Positions 33,927 to 47,561 of a DNA stretch of 64,000 nt are shown piece after piece. Every line of letters begins with the position of its first letter. Within the stretch, counting starts at the first letter, position 1. Under the pieces are notes generated by a model. The model searched no databases. It worked only from the letters and a program-made list of their open reading frames with translations, and was not told where the DNA came from. A program made the position numbers and the translations under genes. The stretch is from Strongylocentrotus droebachiensis (Eukaryota; Echinodermata; Echinoidea; Camarodonta; Strongylocentrotidae), in assembly GCA_035222895.1 (NCBI GenBank), contig JAVYIG010001584.1:62001-126000 (forward strand), in the 5' to 3' direction.

Positions 33927-34540
33927 TCGTGGCTCAACTGCTGTGTACTTTTTTCAAATTCTAGAGTGTACAGGCCACAGGATCTGATGGACAAAATTGA
34001 ATCTTCAGTGATATGAAGTATATAAAAATAAAAAAATGAGAGAAGTTGCAAGATTCCTTTTTATGGAAGATTTTATGAGAGGTATATGGCTTGAGAGGAA
34101 AAGAGAGGTTGGACGAGAACGATGACAAATATGCCGAGAGCCATTTTTTGGTGCAATGTTTGAAACTTGTAAGGCTACCGCCACGGGTTTGAATTTCTGC
34201 TTGATAAGTTCAGTTTTCCGCCTGAATGATTGTGATGTGCTCTGCTCTCGCATCTCCCAGTTTGCCTTTTGGGCTGAAGCTAGCCGACATGTTGCGCTCA
34301 GACAACAGACTCACCCTCTTCGGGCTAAGATGCTGCTAAAAGGAGAGCATCACCGGAAAAAAAATTGTATGGTACACAAAAAGAAAGAAACCAGGGCGAA
34401 TAGAATCGGGTAAAACCTTAGGAGAGAAGAACAGTATGAAAATCAATTGATGGTCCCATAAATGAGAGAAAATTATGAAATATATCAATGTAATTATTAT
34501 TTTCGCTGGTGGTTTTTGGAATGGGGTACGTGAAAGTCTT
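33063..34540. other. spacer with GA tract and its paralogous flank
   Basis: Contains a C-run at 33699-33713 and the GA tract at 33889-33927. The flank to about 34020 is homologous to 24332-24425. The ORF at 33235-33672 is AT-rich and without domain. Confidence 0.45.
33889..34020. repeat. GA microsatellite with paralogous 3' flank, copy 2
   Basis: GA run followed by GAGATCGTGGCTCA and roughly 90 bp matching the copy at 24297-24425 with substitutions and small gaps. Confidence 0.6.
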
Positions 34541-35408
34541 TTATAGGGCGATGGCTATTGGCAGTGAGCTGTTTTGTGACGTGGGCTGTGAAAACGGTAC
34601 CGCCTCTCTTCTTTCTCCCTCGTCTTCCTTTCTTTCATCGAAATGAAGGGATACTAGATTAACTCTGCCTTTATGATGAAGCGAGGCAAATTGATAGCAG
34701 AAAAGGGGAGATGAAATCAAGTTTGCGCCGTTCCCGTGCCTAATCGTACGAGCGAGAATGGGGCATTTACCATTTGTGCTTTGATTTTCCCCGCCGATGC
34801 TGCGAGCTAGCTTGCCAGCACCGTTCGTCCGCCCCATCTCCCCATGTCTGCTCGCATCGGGAGCTTGTGTTCATTGGCAAACTACTCTATGGGATACAAC
34901 AAAATTTGGCCGCCTAAGCTACGGGGTATGGGAACGTTTGGAGGTGCTGTATCAGAACAGCACTGGCGTATCCAGAGTAGAATGGGGCCCACTGATGCCC
35001 CCATCTTTTTAGATTTAGGGAAATTGGTATGAAATACATTGTGATAACGCAACGCGGATCTTTCTTCGTTTATCCCTGCTCCCTCTCTAGAGTGTTAAAA
35101 AAAAGCTAGGCCTATACATTATACGATGTTACATAATTTTGTATAAAACAGCTAACATTGAAATCACAAGACGCAGGCATTGTGATGAAAGATAGAAAAA
35201 AACTAAAGATATGGTTTATTTCAAAGGCAGTGACAAAAAGTAATTCATCATCTGTTGACAGAAAAATAGAGAATCTCAAGCGGAACAACTTAGTGCTTCC
35301 TTTTCTCTCTAAAAAAAGAGAGAAGGTTTTGGGGGTAATTATGGCATATTTTCATATTCGGCTGATCTCGTTAATAATAATAGCTCACATTCTAATGCGC
35401 CTGATACT
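34541..35408. other. spacer with GC-richer sequence and a MITE-end motif
   Basis: 34541-34870 is GC-richer with scattered CpGs. GCACTGGCGTATCCAGAGTA at about 34963 with GGGGCCC...TGCCCCC after it matches the ends of other dispersed elements here. No gene supported. Confidence 0.4.
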
Positions 35409-35409
35409 T

Positions 35410-35665
35410 TGTTTTTAGGCACAGCACATAAATTGTTTTTACCCCGGCCATCGGATTCAGGTTTACCCTCTACACAATGTATGCACATTTTCACTCCCTG
35501 GGGAGCATTCCAGCCAGCCGCCATTTTACAAGTGCCACTTGCTAATCCAACCACATTACTGACTTTCGCATCCTACCTGGTACCCATTTAACACCTGGGT
35601 GGAGAGTGGCAAATGTAGATCAATGTCTTGCCGAAGGGCATTAGTGCCGCGGCGGGACTTAAACC
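35410..35665 (-). mobile_element. SINE-like repeat remnant
   Basis: Contains CCTGGTACCCATTTAACACCTGGGTGGAGAG and CTTGCCGAAGGGCATTAGTG, then CGGCGGGACTTAAACCGCG. The last part resembles a degenerate pol III B box in reverse orientation. Such blocks occur in repeats of many marine animals. The assignment rests on pattern memory only. The ORFs at 35339-35591 overlap it. Confidence 0.4.
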
Positions 35666-38600
35666 GCGAAAATGCATATATCTCAACCTACTTTGTTGTA
35701 TTATCCAGGGTGTTTTGTTTTTATAGTAACATGAAAAGTGAAAAGCAAGTCCGAATAGAAAACAATATAGAAGAAGGAAAAAAAAAAAAAAAAAAAAAAA
35801 AATAGAAAAATCAAAATATCTTAATCAATCAATCAATTAATAGTAATATATTTGGAGCTTATACCTTCATAGAATTGCTGTGAGATTAAGAAAAAAGAAA
35901 ATAGTATTTCAACACCAAAAAAGCTTTCTTTAACATTACTGTGCCTTTTAAGGCAGAAATTGATAAAATGGGATATTGAGAGAGACATATAGCTGAGGAG
36001 ACAGATTAAAATGCAAGAGAGAGAGAGAAAGAGAGAGAGAGGAAGGGGGGGGGGGAGAGAGAAATCGAAGGGATTGAGGCTATACATGTTGTGATGGCGA
36101 GAATTAGGTTAAATGGGATGGCCCTTGAAAGGGAGAATGAAAACTTACATTTATTATTAATGGTTGAGAAACACTAACAGCATAATCAGCGAAATGAAAA
36201 ATTAGCGATGCCCGCCGGTATAGCGGGGTGTGAATTAGTTGATATATCATTGGCCGTGTTGGCTGGTGGGACGAAATCGAGCAGGGGGAAAGCGAGCGAG
36301 AGGAAATTGGTCGAAAATGTCTTCGAAATTGAATAGATGTATTAATTGGAGAAGGGCGGGTGAGAATAAAGGAATCTTATATTCATACCACAGTGTCATG
36401 AAAATTTAGTCTCTTAAGTTGAGCCGTGGAACTCAAGCAAATAACACAATCTCTGATGAATGAAACGTTATCTTGCTCCTTCATTGCTTGAACGATTTGA
36501 CGAAAATATTGAATTTAGAAAAGTATGCCGGATATAAATGTAAATGTTCAGACACTCTTGGAAATAGGCTATGAAGAAAACAACATGGCGGTAATTATGT
36601 ATCCTATCAATTATTATGGGTCATTTTAACGCCCAATTTGGCGACAGTTGTAAAATTTATCATTTAAAAAAAAACATGCAGAAAAGGGACTTTTGGACAA
36701 AAAAAATGCGAGTTACAGAAGAGTGAGAGAGAGAGAGAAAGAGAGAGAAGGAGAGAGAGAGAGAGAAAAAAAGTACAAGAAAAGAATATAGGATGTCAAA
36801 TAGAAGAGAAAGAGAGGATGCTTAAACGAAGGGAGAGAAAGGCAAGGAGAGAAACAGTCAATGTCAAATGTTTAGTAGTCAGCTAATCATTCGTTGTTAT
36901 TGAGATCTGTGAAGAAAATACATTGTAATACGTATCCTACGTTCATGGGAATGGGAATAATACTTGTAAGTACACCAAATTTGAATTCCATATTTCACGG
37001 TTGTAATGCTTTGTGAATTGTGTGATAAGTACCGTTCATAAACTATACACTTGAACAACAAAATACATGTACTAACTACTACTTCTTGTTGTAGAAGGTA
37101 GCGAGCTAGCAGTCAGATACTTGACAGGTCGCTGACAGTTGCCAATTTCAAGATCTTTACGGCATGTTTTTTTATTGTTCAATAAAACACATAAAGAAAA
37201 AAATATATATATCTTTACGGCAGTGAAACAACGAATAAAACCAAGTAAGTGCATAGTGGAGAGACGGTGCATGAATTGATATAGAGTTGATCACTTTCTC
37301 AATTAACAATAAACACTCCACAATGTCAATACTACCTGTTTCTTTCTTTCCGTCTTTTTCTTTTTCTTTGACTTCGTGTTTTATCACCGTGTAATAATGA
37401 CATGATGCTATTGCTACTCTTGAACCGTTTCTTACATGGTATTTGACGTAATTAATGAAGCTAAGAGTGTCTTGAGTTGAGTTAGAGGGGAATTTGACCT
37501 TATACAGTTTAGCTAATGATGCATGCTAGTAGCTGACACTTTCAATTTTGTAGTAAAGGAGGGAAATGTTTTAAAGGGGAATGTATATCTAAAGAGTTCC
37601 TTTGTCAAACACAAACAGCATTTTAAATTCACGTGCAATATTTGATACATTATTTATCGAAATTTACCTCTATGTCGTATATTTTGTTGGGGTATAAGCC
37701 ACAAATATGTTTACATATGTCGTATATGTTTCCGAGGTTTTATTGTTCATTACTTCGATTGTAGTCATGCTGCTGAGTCGATGTTAAGCGCAAATCACTT
37801 GACTTTTAACACCTCATTCGCATAAGGTAAGAGGACACCTTTTTTTTTTTTTTTTTTTTTGGTCTCGAATTTCGAAAATTTGACATTTTGTTCCGTTGGG
37901 GGAGGGGGGTAAGGTCACCTTTTTTTAGGTCAGCCATTGGTATAATTTTTTTTTTTTTTTTTTAAATTTTACTTTTTTAATTTAAAAAAAAAAGGGGGGG
38001 GGGGGTTTTCGAAAAAACATACACAAAACATATACATAAAAAATAACCCAAGGGGGGGGGTTAACCCCAACCCCCCCCCCCTGCTTACGCGCCTGTGGTG
38101 AGCCATCTATCCGCATATGCCTCTCTCGACCTAGGAGTAGTAAGTGGATACATGCATGCCTTGACTACCGAAGCCCAAAACCAGGGTAATAATTCAAAGT
38201 AAGAATAGGTGCATTAGGCGCAACAAAATACGGAATATTATATTTTCAGTATCAAGCTTGAGTGGACTTACAACGTTCAATCTCGGTTTGTTTTTGACAA
38301 ATTATAATTGAGTCTATTAGAGACGATTAGCCAAATCCTGGATGGAAAAAAAAACTCCTGTGTAAACTAAAACCACTTTATAGAACTTTATAAAATAAAT
38401 CTTGTCTCGTTAAAAAGAAATAGAACTAACAGCTGAAATTATAATAGATCATTCTGCCAAAATGTATTTCAAGTCTTTCTAAGGATCATAGTCATGCTTG
38501 TCGGTGAATTTGAGGAGACAGAAGGAAACATTTCGAACAAATGCAAACAAACAAGCTTTCACATTTACCCCTTTTGAAAGCATAAACAAGAAACCGACTC

Positions 38601-38929
38601 TTTATCTGAAAAGAAAACTAGTATGTCGCAAGAATTTTTTTGTTGAAGTTTGTGCATGCGTGCGTCTTCCCCCCTGCGACGAACGAGCGCGGCGCGCAGA
38701 GCTTAATTGATGTGTCCATTTGTATGTGCAGCCAAGTAGGCTTAAATAATTCTAGTTTAGCCTGGAGTCGGCAGCCTTTGCGTACATGAAACATCATCTG
38801 GTTCTTCCTGATGTGGAATTACTCCATTCTTTCAAACCATGAATTTATCTTGCAGAGTGCAGCTTTCTTTTCTTCGAAAGTGGGCCAATATTAGTCTAGA
38901 ATACTAGTCGGACAAACTATCTTTCATAA
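35666..38929. other. AT-rich stretch with homopolymers and GA tracts
   Basis: A-run at 35778-35802, GA/G-run at 36017-36064, GA-rich 36721-36770, T-runs at 37841-37860 and 37946-37963, and G/C-runs near 37990-38090 ending CTGCTTACGCGCCTG, probably a decayed repeat. No gene. Confidence 0.55.
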
Positions 38930-39035
38930 TACAGTTAAACCTGCTTTAGTGACCACCTGTAAAGAAAGACCACCTGTCTACAAAGACCAAATTTTTGTCT
39001 CCCTTGGGTGATCTTTAAAGACAGGTTTCACTGTA
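38930..39035. mobile_element. 106-bp MITE with TACAGT ends
   Basis: TACAGTTAAACCTG at the left and CAGGTTTCACTGTA at the right are inverted repeats with TA at the tips, consistent with a Tc1/mariner-type MITE. The interior is GACCACCTGT-rich. A related fragment is at 25815-25975. Confidence 0.75.
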
Positions 39036-42000
39036 CCTATTTTATTCTAATGAAATATTACACCTACATCTTACCGTTACCATTCGCCCTAGATTGTCTA
39101 TAGTCTTTAATGCCAATCGCTCATTTATCACTTTTTAACGCATCATTAGATTTCTATAATGTCGTTCCTCTTCTTATGTCATATCCCTCAAATGTTTCCC
39201 TTTTGGGGTATATTAGTCATCAAAGAATTTCTTGATTTCTTAAAATTTGAAACACATTCAATTAATTAAAAGGTTTACAAATATTTTTGCAATGGAAATA
39301 TATGCCTATTTCAACTTATGACAATAATTAAGATGATTCATTTAATCAAGTATTTTTCCGATTCATGAGTAACTTATGGAAAGCTTGTGGATAGAAAAAT
39401 AATAATAATAATAATAGCCTAATGGTCCACTCCAAATTTGATTAAACCGAAACGAAAATTCTTTTTGCCCAATTGATTGACACCATCAAGGCCTAATGAA
39501 TTAGAATATAGTAATGTTTCTAATGATGGTCGCCGTTCTAAAACGAATTATTTATTATCAAAAGGACAAGGTTCAGAAAAACAATTTATCAAAGAGACTA
39601 AAATCATTTTAAAGTGTGCGTTTTGATATTTCGTCAATCAGTTTCTGAAGCGAGCTAGCTTCAAATCTTTAACCTTATATTAAAATATTTGATTATGTTA
39701 ATGTAGTATATAATCAATTTGTTCGATTTTTAGGGTCTGCAAATAAAGACTGTCCGAATGTCGGTCGTTCGATGAAGACGAGCCCGGGTTGATTTGAAAT
39801 CTCACCCCTTGCAATTTGGCGGGAAGATGAAAATGATGAAAATGTGTCTGTCGTCTGCTCCTCGTGACTCTGTTGTCTTTTCCAGTTCACTAGCGCGCGC
39901 ACCAAGGTCGGCGCATCTTCTTATTTTTCTACGTAACTGATTTCCCGTCTCTTCCAACAAGTGCGGGGAAAAGACGTCATTTGAAGGCAGGCAATATTAA
40001 GCGCAATTCTTCATCCAAGAAATTGAAAGATGGAGTTATGACAGAAGATGCCGACGTTCCATGTTGCCATAGCAAGACACAAAGTCATCACTTTCCCATT
40101 ACATTCTGCCACCTGCATTATAATGAACTTTATATTTTCTAAGCATATCATGTTTATTGAAGCACATCAAAACTAAATGGAGGACACGGGGAGGCACAAA
40201 TAATATTGAAAACAAAATTGATTTACAAACTAGTTTAAAGAAATGCTTTCAGCTTGTGGATGTTGACGGTAAGGAAATCGATCGGGAAAAATAATAAGTA
40301 TTCATGTGTTTATTTAAAACAAGCAATTTTCTTTGCAGTCAAATTTATTTTCAATGGATTAAGGCATCCTTGGCATCGTATTTGGCTTTTAGTAAATTGT
40401 CTACTAAGACTATTGAAATTAATTAACAAATACACACGCACCAACGCGCGCGCCCACACACGCTTCTGCGGAGTATTACATGGGTCTTTGTTATGCCACT
40501 TTTTAATATTTTCAACTGGAAATCAATTTACAGCATGCACGGGAAGTAATACTTCATTTTCATGCACGAGTTTAAAATCTACTCAAGATGACGAATGATC
40601 GGATGACCATATATACCGCTGTTTGTTTGTTTTGACATAATTTCTCTTCATAATTATGTATGTTCTCAGCGATTGTGTGATTCCTTCTAACATACTAAGC
40701 CTGCAAGTTACTTAAATAATGAAATAAAAAACACTTATATCCAGCCATCTCTAGGCAAGAATTAGCATGGATCTCGTATTAACTGATTAAAAACTTTCAT
40801 TTTAGCGGACAAACATCCAGCAGAGTTAATATGTGACTTTATTATCTGTCATCACCCTGGGATAGGGCGGTCTCTTTACATCTGTTGCAGCATCTCTCGG
40901 TGATTAATCTATAGGAGCAGAGGTTATAATAGCGAGTTTGGGACTCGATAATCGGCCATTTCTTCAGGGGTGCTGGCTCGCAATGCACACCAATACAACA
41001 GATGACTTTTACGCTTTGGTTTCCGTCCTAAAAGTACATCGAACCAAAGGGATTAGTCAAATAATAATAACGCTGCGATAAATGAGAAGAAGCGGTCGAG
41101 GGCTTGTTTTTCATGCATGCATGGTACGAAATGCTACAGTGTGAATTTAAGTCAAAGTGAATTGTAGTCTGTCACCTATAGAGAGGAGAAAGAAAAGGGG
41201 AGTTAGAAAAGGAGGAAAGGAAAAAAAGAGAAAGAAAAATAAACTTCTGGTCCAATACACGCGAACTAGAATTCCCTGCCCTTTCTCTCTCTCTCTCTCT
41301 CTCTCTCTTCTTTCCAGCTCTTTGTACCAACACCTATTCATATAAGATTATAATCTCCCGATTCACTTGATTTTGAAAGCTCGACAGAAGTAACGCTAGC
41401 GGTCGAATTACATCTAATTTGCATCTTTTATCGATTTTCATTTAGCGTGAAATTACCTCCCTCAGTTTGTTAAGTATAACATTTTCTTGATTTGGTGCTT
41501 ATTCCGAGATAAATCTCTCTCTCTCTCTCTGGGAATGGTGCACTCTTGTTTGTGAGATCTTTCTCAAGATCAAAACCTTCAGGGAATTTCTTCAGAAACT
41601 TTGAAAACATGTTCTTGACATGAAGATCAGAGAAATGATAATGCGGAAGTTTTGTCTAAAACTTTCCTGCCTCCGTCATCATCTTGATCTTGTCCTTCCT
41701 CATTCTCCCTCTATATATCTATCTCTTTTAAACTCTCCCTTTCTCATTCGTTCGTTCAGTTGTCAAATCTTGATCATTGTGTGTCTCCGGCTGCCCACTC
41801 TTTTTGAGATATTTGATCCTATCACTATTTCATTATGACTAAGTGATTAATTATTGATTAATTGATAAAGTCCTCGTCGCATTTTCATTTGTGCGGTGTG
41901 CGTGTGCGTGAAAGTTTTGTGTTTAAATGTGATGGAGATTGTCTGGATGTGGGTGTCGTATACTGTACATGTATATAGATAATTGATCATATTTCTCCCG

Positions 42001-42160
42001 CGCTTATCGATTAATTGACTAATCGGTTGATCGATAAAGATAATTTTTCATCTGTGCGTGAGTGTGCGTGATAAACTTTATGAAGTGTGTGTGTGCGCGT
42101 GGGCGTGCGTTTGAGAGAGTTTGTGCGTATGTGTGTGTGTGTGTGTGTGTGCGTTTGTAC
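39036..42160. other. gene-free stretch with candidate regulatory motifs
   Basis: 39700-40130 is GC-richer, with TTTGGCGGGAA at 39815-39825 (a good E2F-type site) and GACGTCAT near 39974. CT microsatellites lie at 41283-41309 and 41514-41530. The ORF at 40254-40598 and the paired ORFs at 41147-41345 are without domains. Confidence 0.4.
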
Positions 42161-42373
42161 GTGAAGATGTGTATATATAAATATGGTGATTGTGTGGGTG
42201 TGGGTTCCTCAGTGTGTGTGTGCGTGTGTATGTGGAGATGTGTATATATAACTATGGTGATTGTGTGGGTGAGGGTTCCTCAGTGTGTGTGTGCGTGTGT
42301 ATGTGAAGGTGTGTATATATAAATATGGTTTATGTGAGTGTGGGTTTCTCAGTGTGCGTGCGTGTGTGTGTGT
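42161..42373. repeat. 71-bp GT-rich minisatellite, three copies
   Basis: Units begin at 42161, 42232 and 42303 (GTGAAGATG, GTGGAGATG, GTGAAGGTG) and each contains TATATATAA, GTGGGT and TCAGTGTG. The ORF at 42062-42322 (Cys/Val-rich) is its translation and not a gene. Confidence 0.9.
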
Positions 42374-42593
42374 GTGGGTGTTTGTGTCTGTGGTTTTATT
42401 CTAATATCTGATTAGCTCCGGTATATTGGAGGTGAAAGGCGGTATCCTTTATGAGGAATAAAGGCGTGATAATGAAACACACTCCGAACCGGGTTCCCTC
42501 AGCCGTACTCCTGATTGATAAGTCGGCGGAATGGAAAGACCAGGGCTGGCGACAAAAATCCTGACATGCAGGTGTTTCCATTTGAATGGGGTA

Positions 42594-42627
<34 letters not shown>

Positions 42628-44871
42628 CACGAGTCAAAACACCGTCTGCCATGCTACACACTCACAAACCAATAACAAAACAATAATTTAAATCCCGCGA
42701 GAAGAAAAGAAACGAGAGGAGATGACGAAGAAAGGGAACAATGAAGGGTTTGTGAAAATTAGCGAAAACTGGGTTGAGAAAGGTGTTAAAAGGATACTTC
42801 AATGCCATGGCCTTATTGTGTAATTAATAGAGAGTGAGGGAGAGGGTTACAGAGGGAGGTAGATAGTGACAATGAGAGGTCACGTGATCTCAAGGGCTCA
42901 GTCGTTGAACCCAAAGGAATGCTGTACTGAGTTCACAGCTGACGATAAAAGTGCAAGCTGAAAAGAAAAGCGAGTTCATCAAGCAGGAAAGGTGTACCCT
43001 GCTTGTAACATCACACCAATTGCGATGGTAATTAAAAACGGATTAATTATGATGTAAATGTATAGACATGGGCAAGGTGGCCGATTTTCCCACCGTACCT
43101 GAAATAACTCTGAATGGTTATTGTTGTGTGGAACGTCAATATAATTTTGTTAATTAACGATAATTATGACTTGGATTGACCCAGTTGTCATGCCACCACG
43201 TATCTCTATTGGAGAGAAATGACTTTGTACATATTAATTTTAATTTGTTTAAAGTACAATTTATTTCTTGGATGGAAGTGTCGAAATAAATCAAGATTGA
43301 AATACATTGCTCTCATTAAACTGATAAATTTAGTTGCAACATAATGATGACAACCAAAGCCATAATGGTGACTCGATTAAAGTTAATATTACTTTTACTC
43401 ATCTCTGTATGTGTGTGTGCGTGTGCGCGTGTTTGTGTGTGTGTGTGTGTGTGTGTGTGCAATAATGCATGTGGGTGGGTGTGCGTGTGTATCAAATGGC
43501 CAATGTGTGTAGCGGAGTCTTTTTTGCGTGTTGTATAATAATTTGTATACACAATATTTTGAAAATGTATCGAATTAGAAAGATCTAACATGCATACCTG
43601 CCAACAATGATTGTAATGATTGAAGTAAGTTCCCTATAAATCACACCCCTCTTTGATTTATTCAAGTATTATTACAATCAATGTAACACGACTCGTTTTC
43701 AACAAGTTCAACAAAATGTATAGACAGTAAATAAAACACATACCAAGTTTGAAATTAAGAAGAAACTGATGCTTTTAGGATATGAGTACACATTATTATC
43801 AAACCGGTATTTCGGAAAATGATGCCCTTTATTCCAATAACTGATGCACACTTCCATTTTTATTTATGAACATTTTTATTTCATTTCATAAATGATATTC
43901 CATAACATTTTTAATTTGTCGATTAGCCAACACGTTGAGAAGGCAAAATGTACATTCAAAGAAAGATCTTCAATATTAATACTGAACCATTGACAAACTT
44001 CCCACACATTTATTATCATATTAACCAAAATGTTATTACATCACAACCGAATACTAGTCCTACTTATTACTCTGTCATAATTTGTTTCGTTTTTAAATGA
44101 AACATAAAAAAAGAGGCCGCAATTTCAACACCTCTATAAGTCTTTGTTGCATCAGTTGACATTTTTCTCTCTTTTATCATCTGCTGTTATCCCTATTTCT
44201 TTTAATTTTCCAGCTGATGCTCCTATTCAAAGTCGGTTACAGTGATGGGATTGGGATACAGTGGTTCCTTCCAGCTCAGTACACCTTGCTATCTCTTCCG
44301 TAAACCATTAATATTAAATGTGTCAGTCAAATTGTCATGTCGGCACAACAAACAACAATGGATTAACTACGTTACATCGCGAAGGAATTATCGGGAGAAC
44401 CAGGGGGAATTTTTTATTCTCTCATCACGCTTACCTTTGTACATATGATATTCCCCTAGATGTATTAATTTTAATCACATGGATCGTTGCATTAAAAGAA
44501 ATAAGCTATAGGTATGGAAGTTATAAAATAAAAATACGAACAATCAGAAACAAAATTACGAATATGTAAGCTTCTACTACGTGTCACGGAAATGCGGAAA
44601 CAGCGTTTTATTTTGTTAGAACCAATGCGTATATAATATTCCTGAACTTCAAGGCACCTTTCCTGAATATTGGGCTACTGTTAGAATTATTTTGTTACAC
44701 CAAGAAAATATAGTACAAGCCCCTTTATTATGATCCATAGGTGCTCCGCCTAGTTTTTCAATTGCAATTTTTTTTTGAAAATGGTGTCTTGATACCCTAT
44801 ACAAAAGCCATACACTGCCCTTATGCAAACCTGTGTTACTTTATTCCTGTATATAATGTATTGTACTACGA
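42374..44871. other. gene-free stretch with GA and GT microsatellites
   Basis: GA tract at 42595-42627 and GT tract at 43405-43461. GTCACGTGAT occurs near 42881. The rest is AT-rich unique DNA. ORFs at 43316-43591 come from the GT repeat. Confidence 0.5.
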
Positions 44872-45030
44872 CCAGGCACGTAGCCAGAGTTCGATGTTGG
44901 GGGGGGGGGGGGGGGGGGGGCACATACATGTAATCGATTGATGTAAAAAAAAGGGGTCTAAAAAAGTTCAACCGATCTTGGAAATTTTAGGGGGGCACGT
45001 GCCCCCCCCCCCCCCCACCCCGACTAGGAA
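44872..45030. mobile_element. decayed MITE with G/C-run arms
   Basis: CCAGGCACGTAGCCAGAG then a long G-run; towards the right GGGGGGCACGTGCCCC and a C-run. This is the layout of dispersed elements with GGC-CGTA-CCAG ends. The right tip is mutated, so the limit is approximate. Confidence 0.55.
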
Positions 45031-45233
45031 GGTCGACGAATATCATGCCGAATTAAGAGATGAAAATAATTGTAATGACTCGATCCACACTGTCAGCAAA
45101 TTTGCTCCATCTCTATGCAGATACCATTACAGGGTAATTATGCCAGCCATAATAATTCAATCATCAGGATACGTCATGGTATTCCACGAAACTGCAAAAT
45201 AGAAATGATTAAATAGTGCATATTAGACATTAA

Positions 45234-45608
45234 TTAAAGGTAAAGACCAGTATTGGCAACGCCCCAATTTCAAAAAATGAAATGGAAGCTCTCATTACCA
45301 ATCATGTGAAAGAATATGTTTTGACTAATACATGATGATAAAAAATTTGCCGGGAAACCGCCTACTAATTCATATATTTGGTAGATTTATTTCTCTCATG
45401 GTCTGGTGAGAGAGATAGGGTAGTCCCATATACATCTTTCTGTGTATAGTGCTTGTAACTTTACGAAGAATGGGCCAAATTTCTTATCATTTTGATGATT
45501 CCAGAATCTTGCAGATGCTAGATGCTAGATGATCAACCTTTTCTGATCGATTCCACAACGTTTCTTTCACAATGCAATCGCATGACCATTACTGGTCTTT
45601 ACCTTTAA
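45234..45608. mobile_element. TTAA MITE family C
   Basis: 375 bp including TTAA at both ends. TTAAAGGTAAAGACCAGTA on the left and TTAAAGGTAAAGACCAGTAA in reverse complement on the right. Its right half (about 45420-45595) is closely similar to about half of family B, while the tips differ, so C and B are chimeric relatives. Confidence 0.85.
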
Positions 45609-46913
45609 GTTGTCTTTCTCGTAAACATATCCGAATAATCTATATCATGTACTAATTCAGCTGTTCTCTTTAATGTATTGACTCAGGTAAGACAAAAGTA
45701 AGCCTTTATAATAAAACCTTACATGTCTCGAATTCCTGCCAAATAATAATATCCCACATACAAGAACCCATTCTTTCACACCCTTTCCCGCGTTCCATCA
45801 TAATGTAACAAAAATCATGTTTCACCTTGTGTGTTTTGAGTAACTTTCTCTCGCATCATGAATTACCAAAAGAAACGACCATATTGAGACGTGTCAATAA
45901 ATACTGCTCCGTTCTGCGCTGTATCTTGAAAGCTCTCACCTAATTAGGAGGCATTAACCCCAACCTTTCATGTCAAACTCCTGGAGTAGGAACCCCCACC
46001 TCGCTATGTCCTCTAAGGGTGTTATTATTTGGGTCTATGCGATGTCTGGTATGTCATTAAACTCGTTTTTATCACATCAAAACACCTGTAACATTCTATA
46101 TCATTATACCGGATACTTGTCCGCACCCGTGACTTTGAGTTGTTTGTGAGGGGCGATGTACTCCGCTAGAGGAGTGGGGTGCAGAGCATGTACACCTCCC
46201 CGCCCACAAACACGTTATGAGTGACACTTGCCTCGTGTGTATAGATTTAGGCCCTGTATGCATAACTATACCGATAATATATATCAAATGTACATTTTGC
46301 ATGGTACATGGAGGTTACACTAAATTTCTGACAATTTCACTCAAATGATAATGCATTGGCATTGGGCCTAAACAAAAAGATCTTGTATTGCCCTTTTCGA
46401 CTGACCCAACAAATTTAAAATCGACGGTCGACTTTTAATTTTTTATATTTTTTTAACCGTGTTTTAGCATTCAAGCATTCATAACTGAGAAATAACAGCC
46501 CAAAGAGAGAGTTTTAAAACAAAGTTTAAAACAAATTTTTAAAAAAATTTCCGACCGACCGACCCATGTTTTGGCACCTAAAGGGCAATACAACATTTTT
46601 GTTAAGGCCTTATAATGTGAGGGACGCGCATATTTTGTTTGTACACAAGTGATTAGCCAGTTCAGTCAAATATACTGTGCGAATGACTGGAGACAGAGTC
46701 TATACATTACTCTTTGCAGTATTTTTTGGATTGCTGAAGCTGTACATACTCGGGTGTGTAGCAAGCCTAGCAGCGGCTTAGTAACATCGTTCAGATGAGA
46801 GAAAATAGTGACTTCAATGCTAAATGTATAATTAAAGATAATCATTATTAATGATACTATTGGGAAAAATGATCTGATCGATTTCTTAATTCTCCCAACT
46901 CTATTATTACAAT
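45609..46913. other. unique spacer
   Basis: AT-rich DNA with no recognised gene. The minus-strand ORFs at 46096-46302 and 46666-46962 have no domain. Confidence 0.45.
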
Positions 46914-47306
46914 TTAAAGATGAAGTTGAGTTCTGGTCATGCGATTGCATTGTGAAAGACACGGTGTGGAATCGACCAGAAAAAGTTGATCATCTAGCAT
47001 ATAAGAATTTGTGTGGATTGCAAGGTTCTGGAATCATCAAAATGATAAGAAATTTGGCAAAGTCTTGGTAAAGTTACAAACACTGTACACAGAAAGATGT
47101 ATGTGGGACTACACGAACACATGGGGTAAAAATCCTACCCGGATTTTTACGATATTACATGACATATTTAGAATATGAAGGCATTTGAAGAGCCAAGCTT
47201 TTCAGGGAACATGTCTTATCTGATGTTCTTCCACACTTGCATAATAAGAATGATAACGCTCACAAATTATTTTTCACCTCTTCCCAGAACTCAACCTTCT
47301 CTTTAA
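46914..47306 (+). mobile_element. TTAA MITE family B, solo copy
   Basis: 393 bp including TTAA on both sides. Ends TTAAAGATGAAGTTGAGTTC and, in reverse complement, TTAAAGAGAAGGTTGAGTTC. It is not inside a family A element here, which confirms B as an independent unit. Confidence 0.9.
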
Positions 47307-47561
47307 TTACATTTTAGGTGAATGCAAATTGTTACAAAGCAATGCATTTTAAAAAGCCTGTTATATATTTTATTTTCATGGAAAAATGGTTGGGAGATTT
47401 AGTATTAGAGGGTGTCGCACAGTAGATTTTTTAAAGGTTTTTTTTGTTCATGGTAGGGAGTTAGTATAGTAGAAGGAATATAATAAGTAACATTTCATAC
47501 ACAAATTACGCAGTTTTTTAATCAACCTTCATAAATGTTACCGAGTCACTTTAAGCCAGAT

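Noticed and set aside
42062-42322. Cys/Val-rich ORF
   Set aside because: Translation of the GT-rich 71-bp minisatellite.
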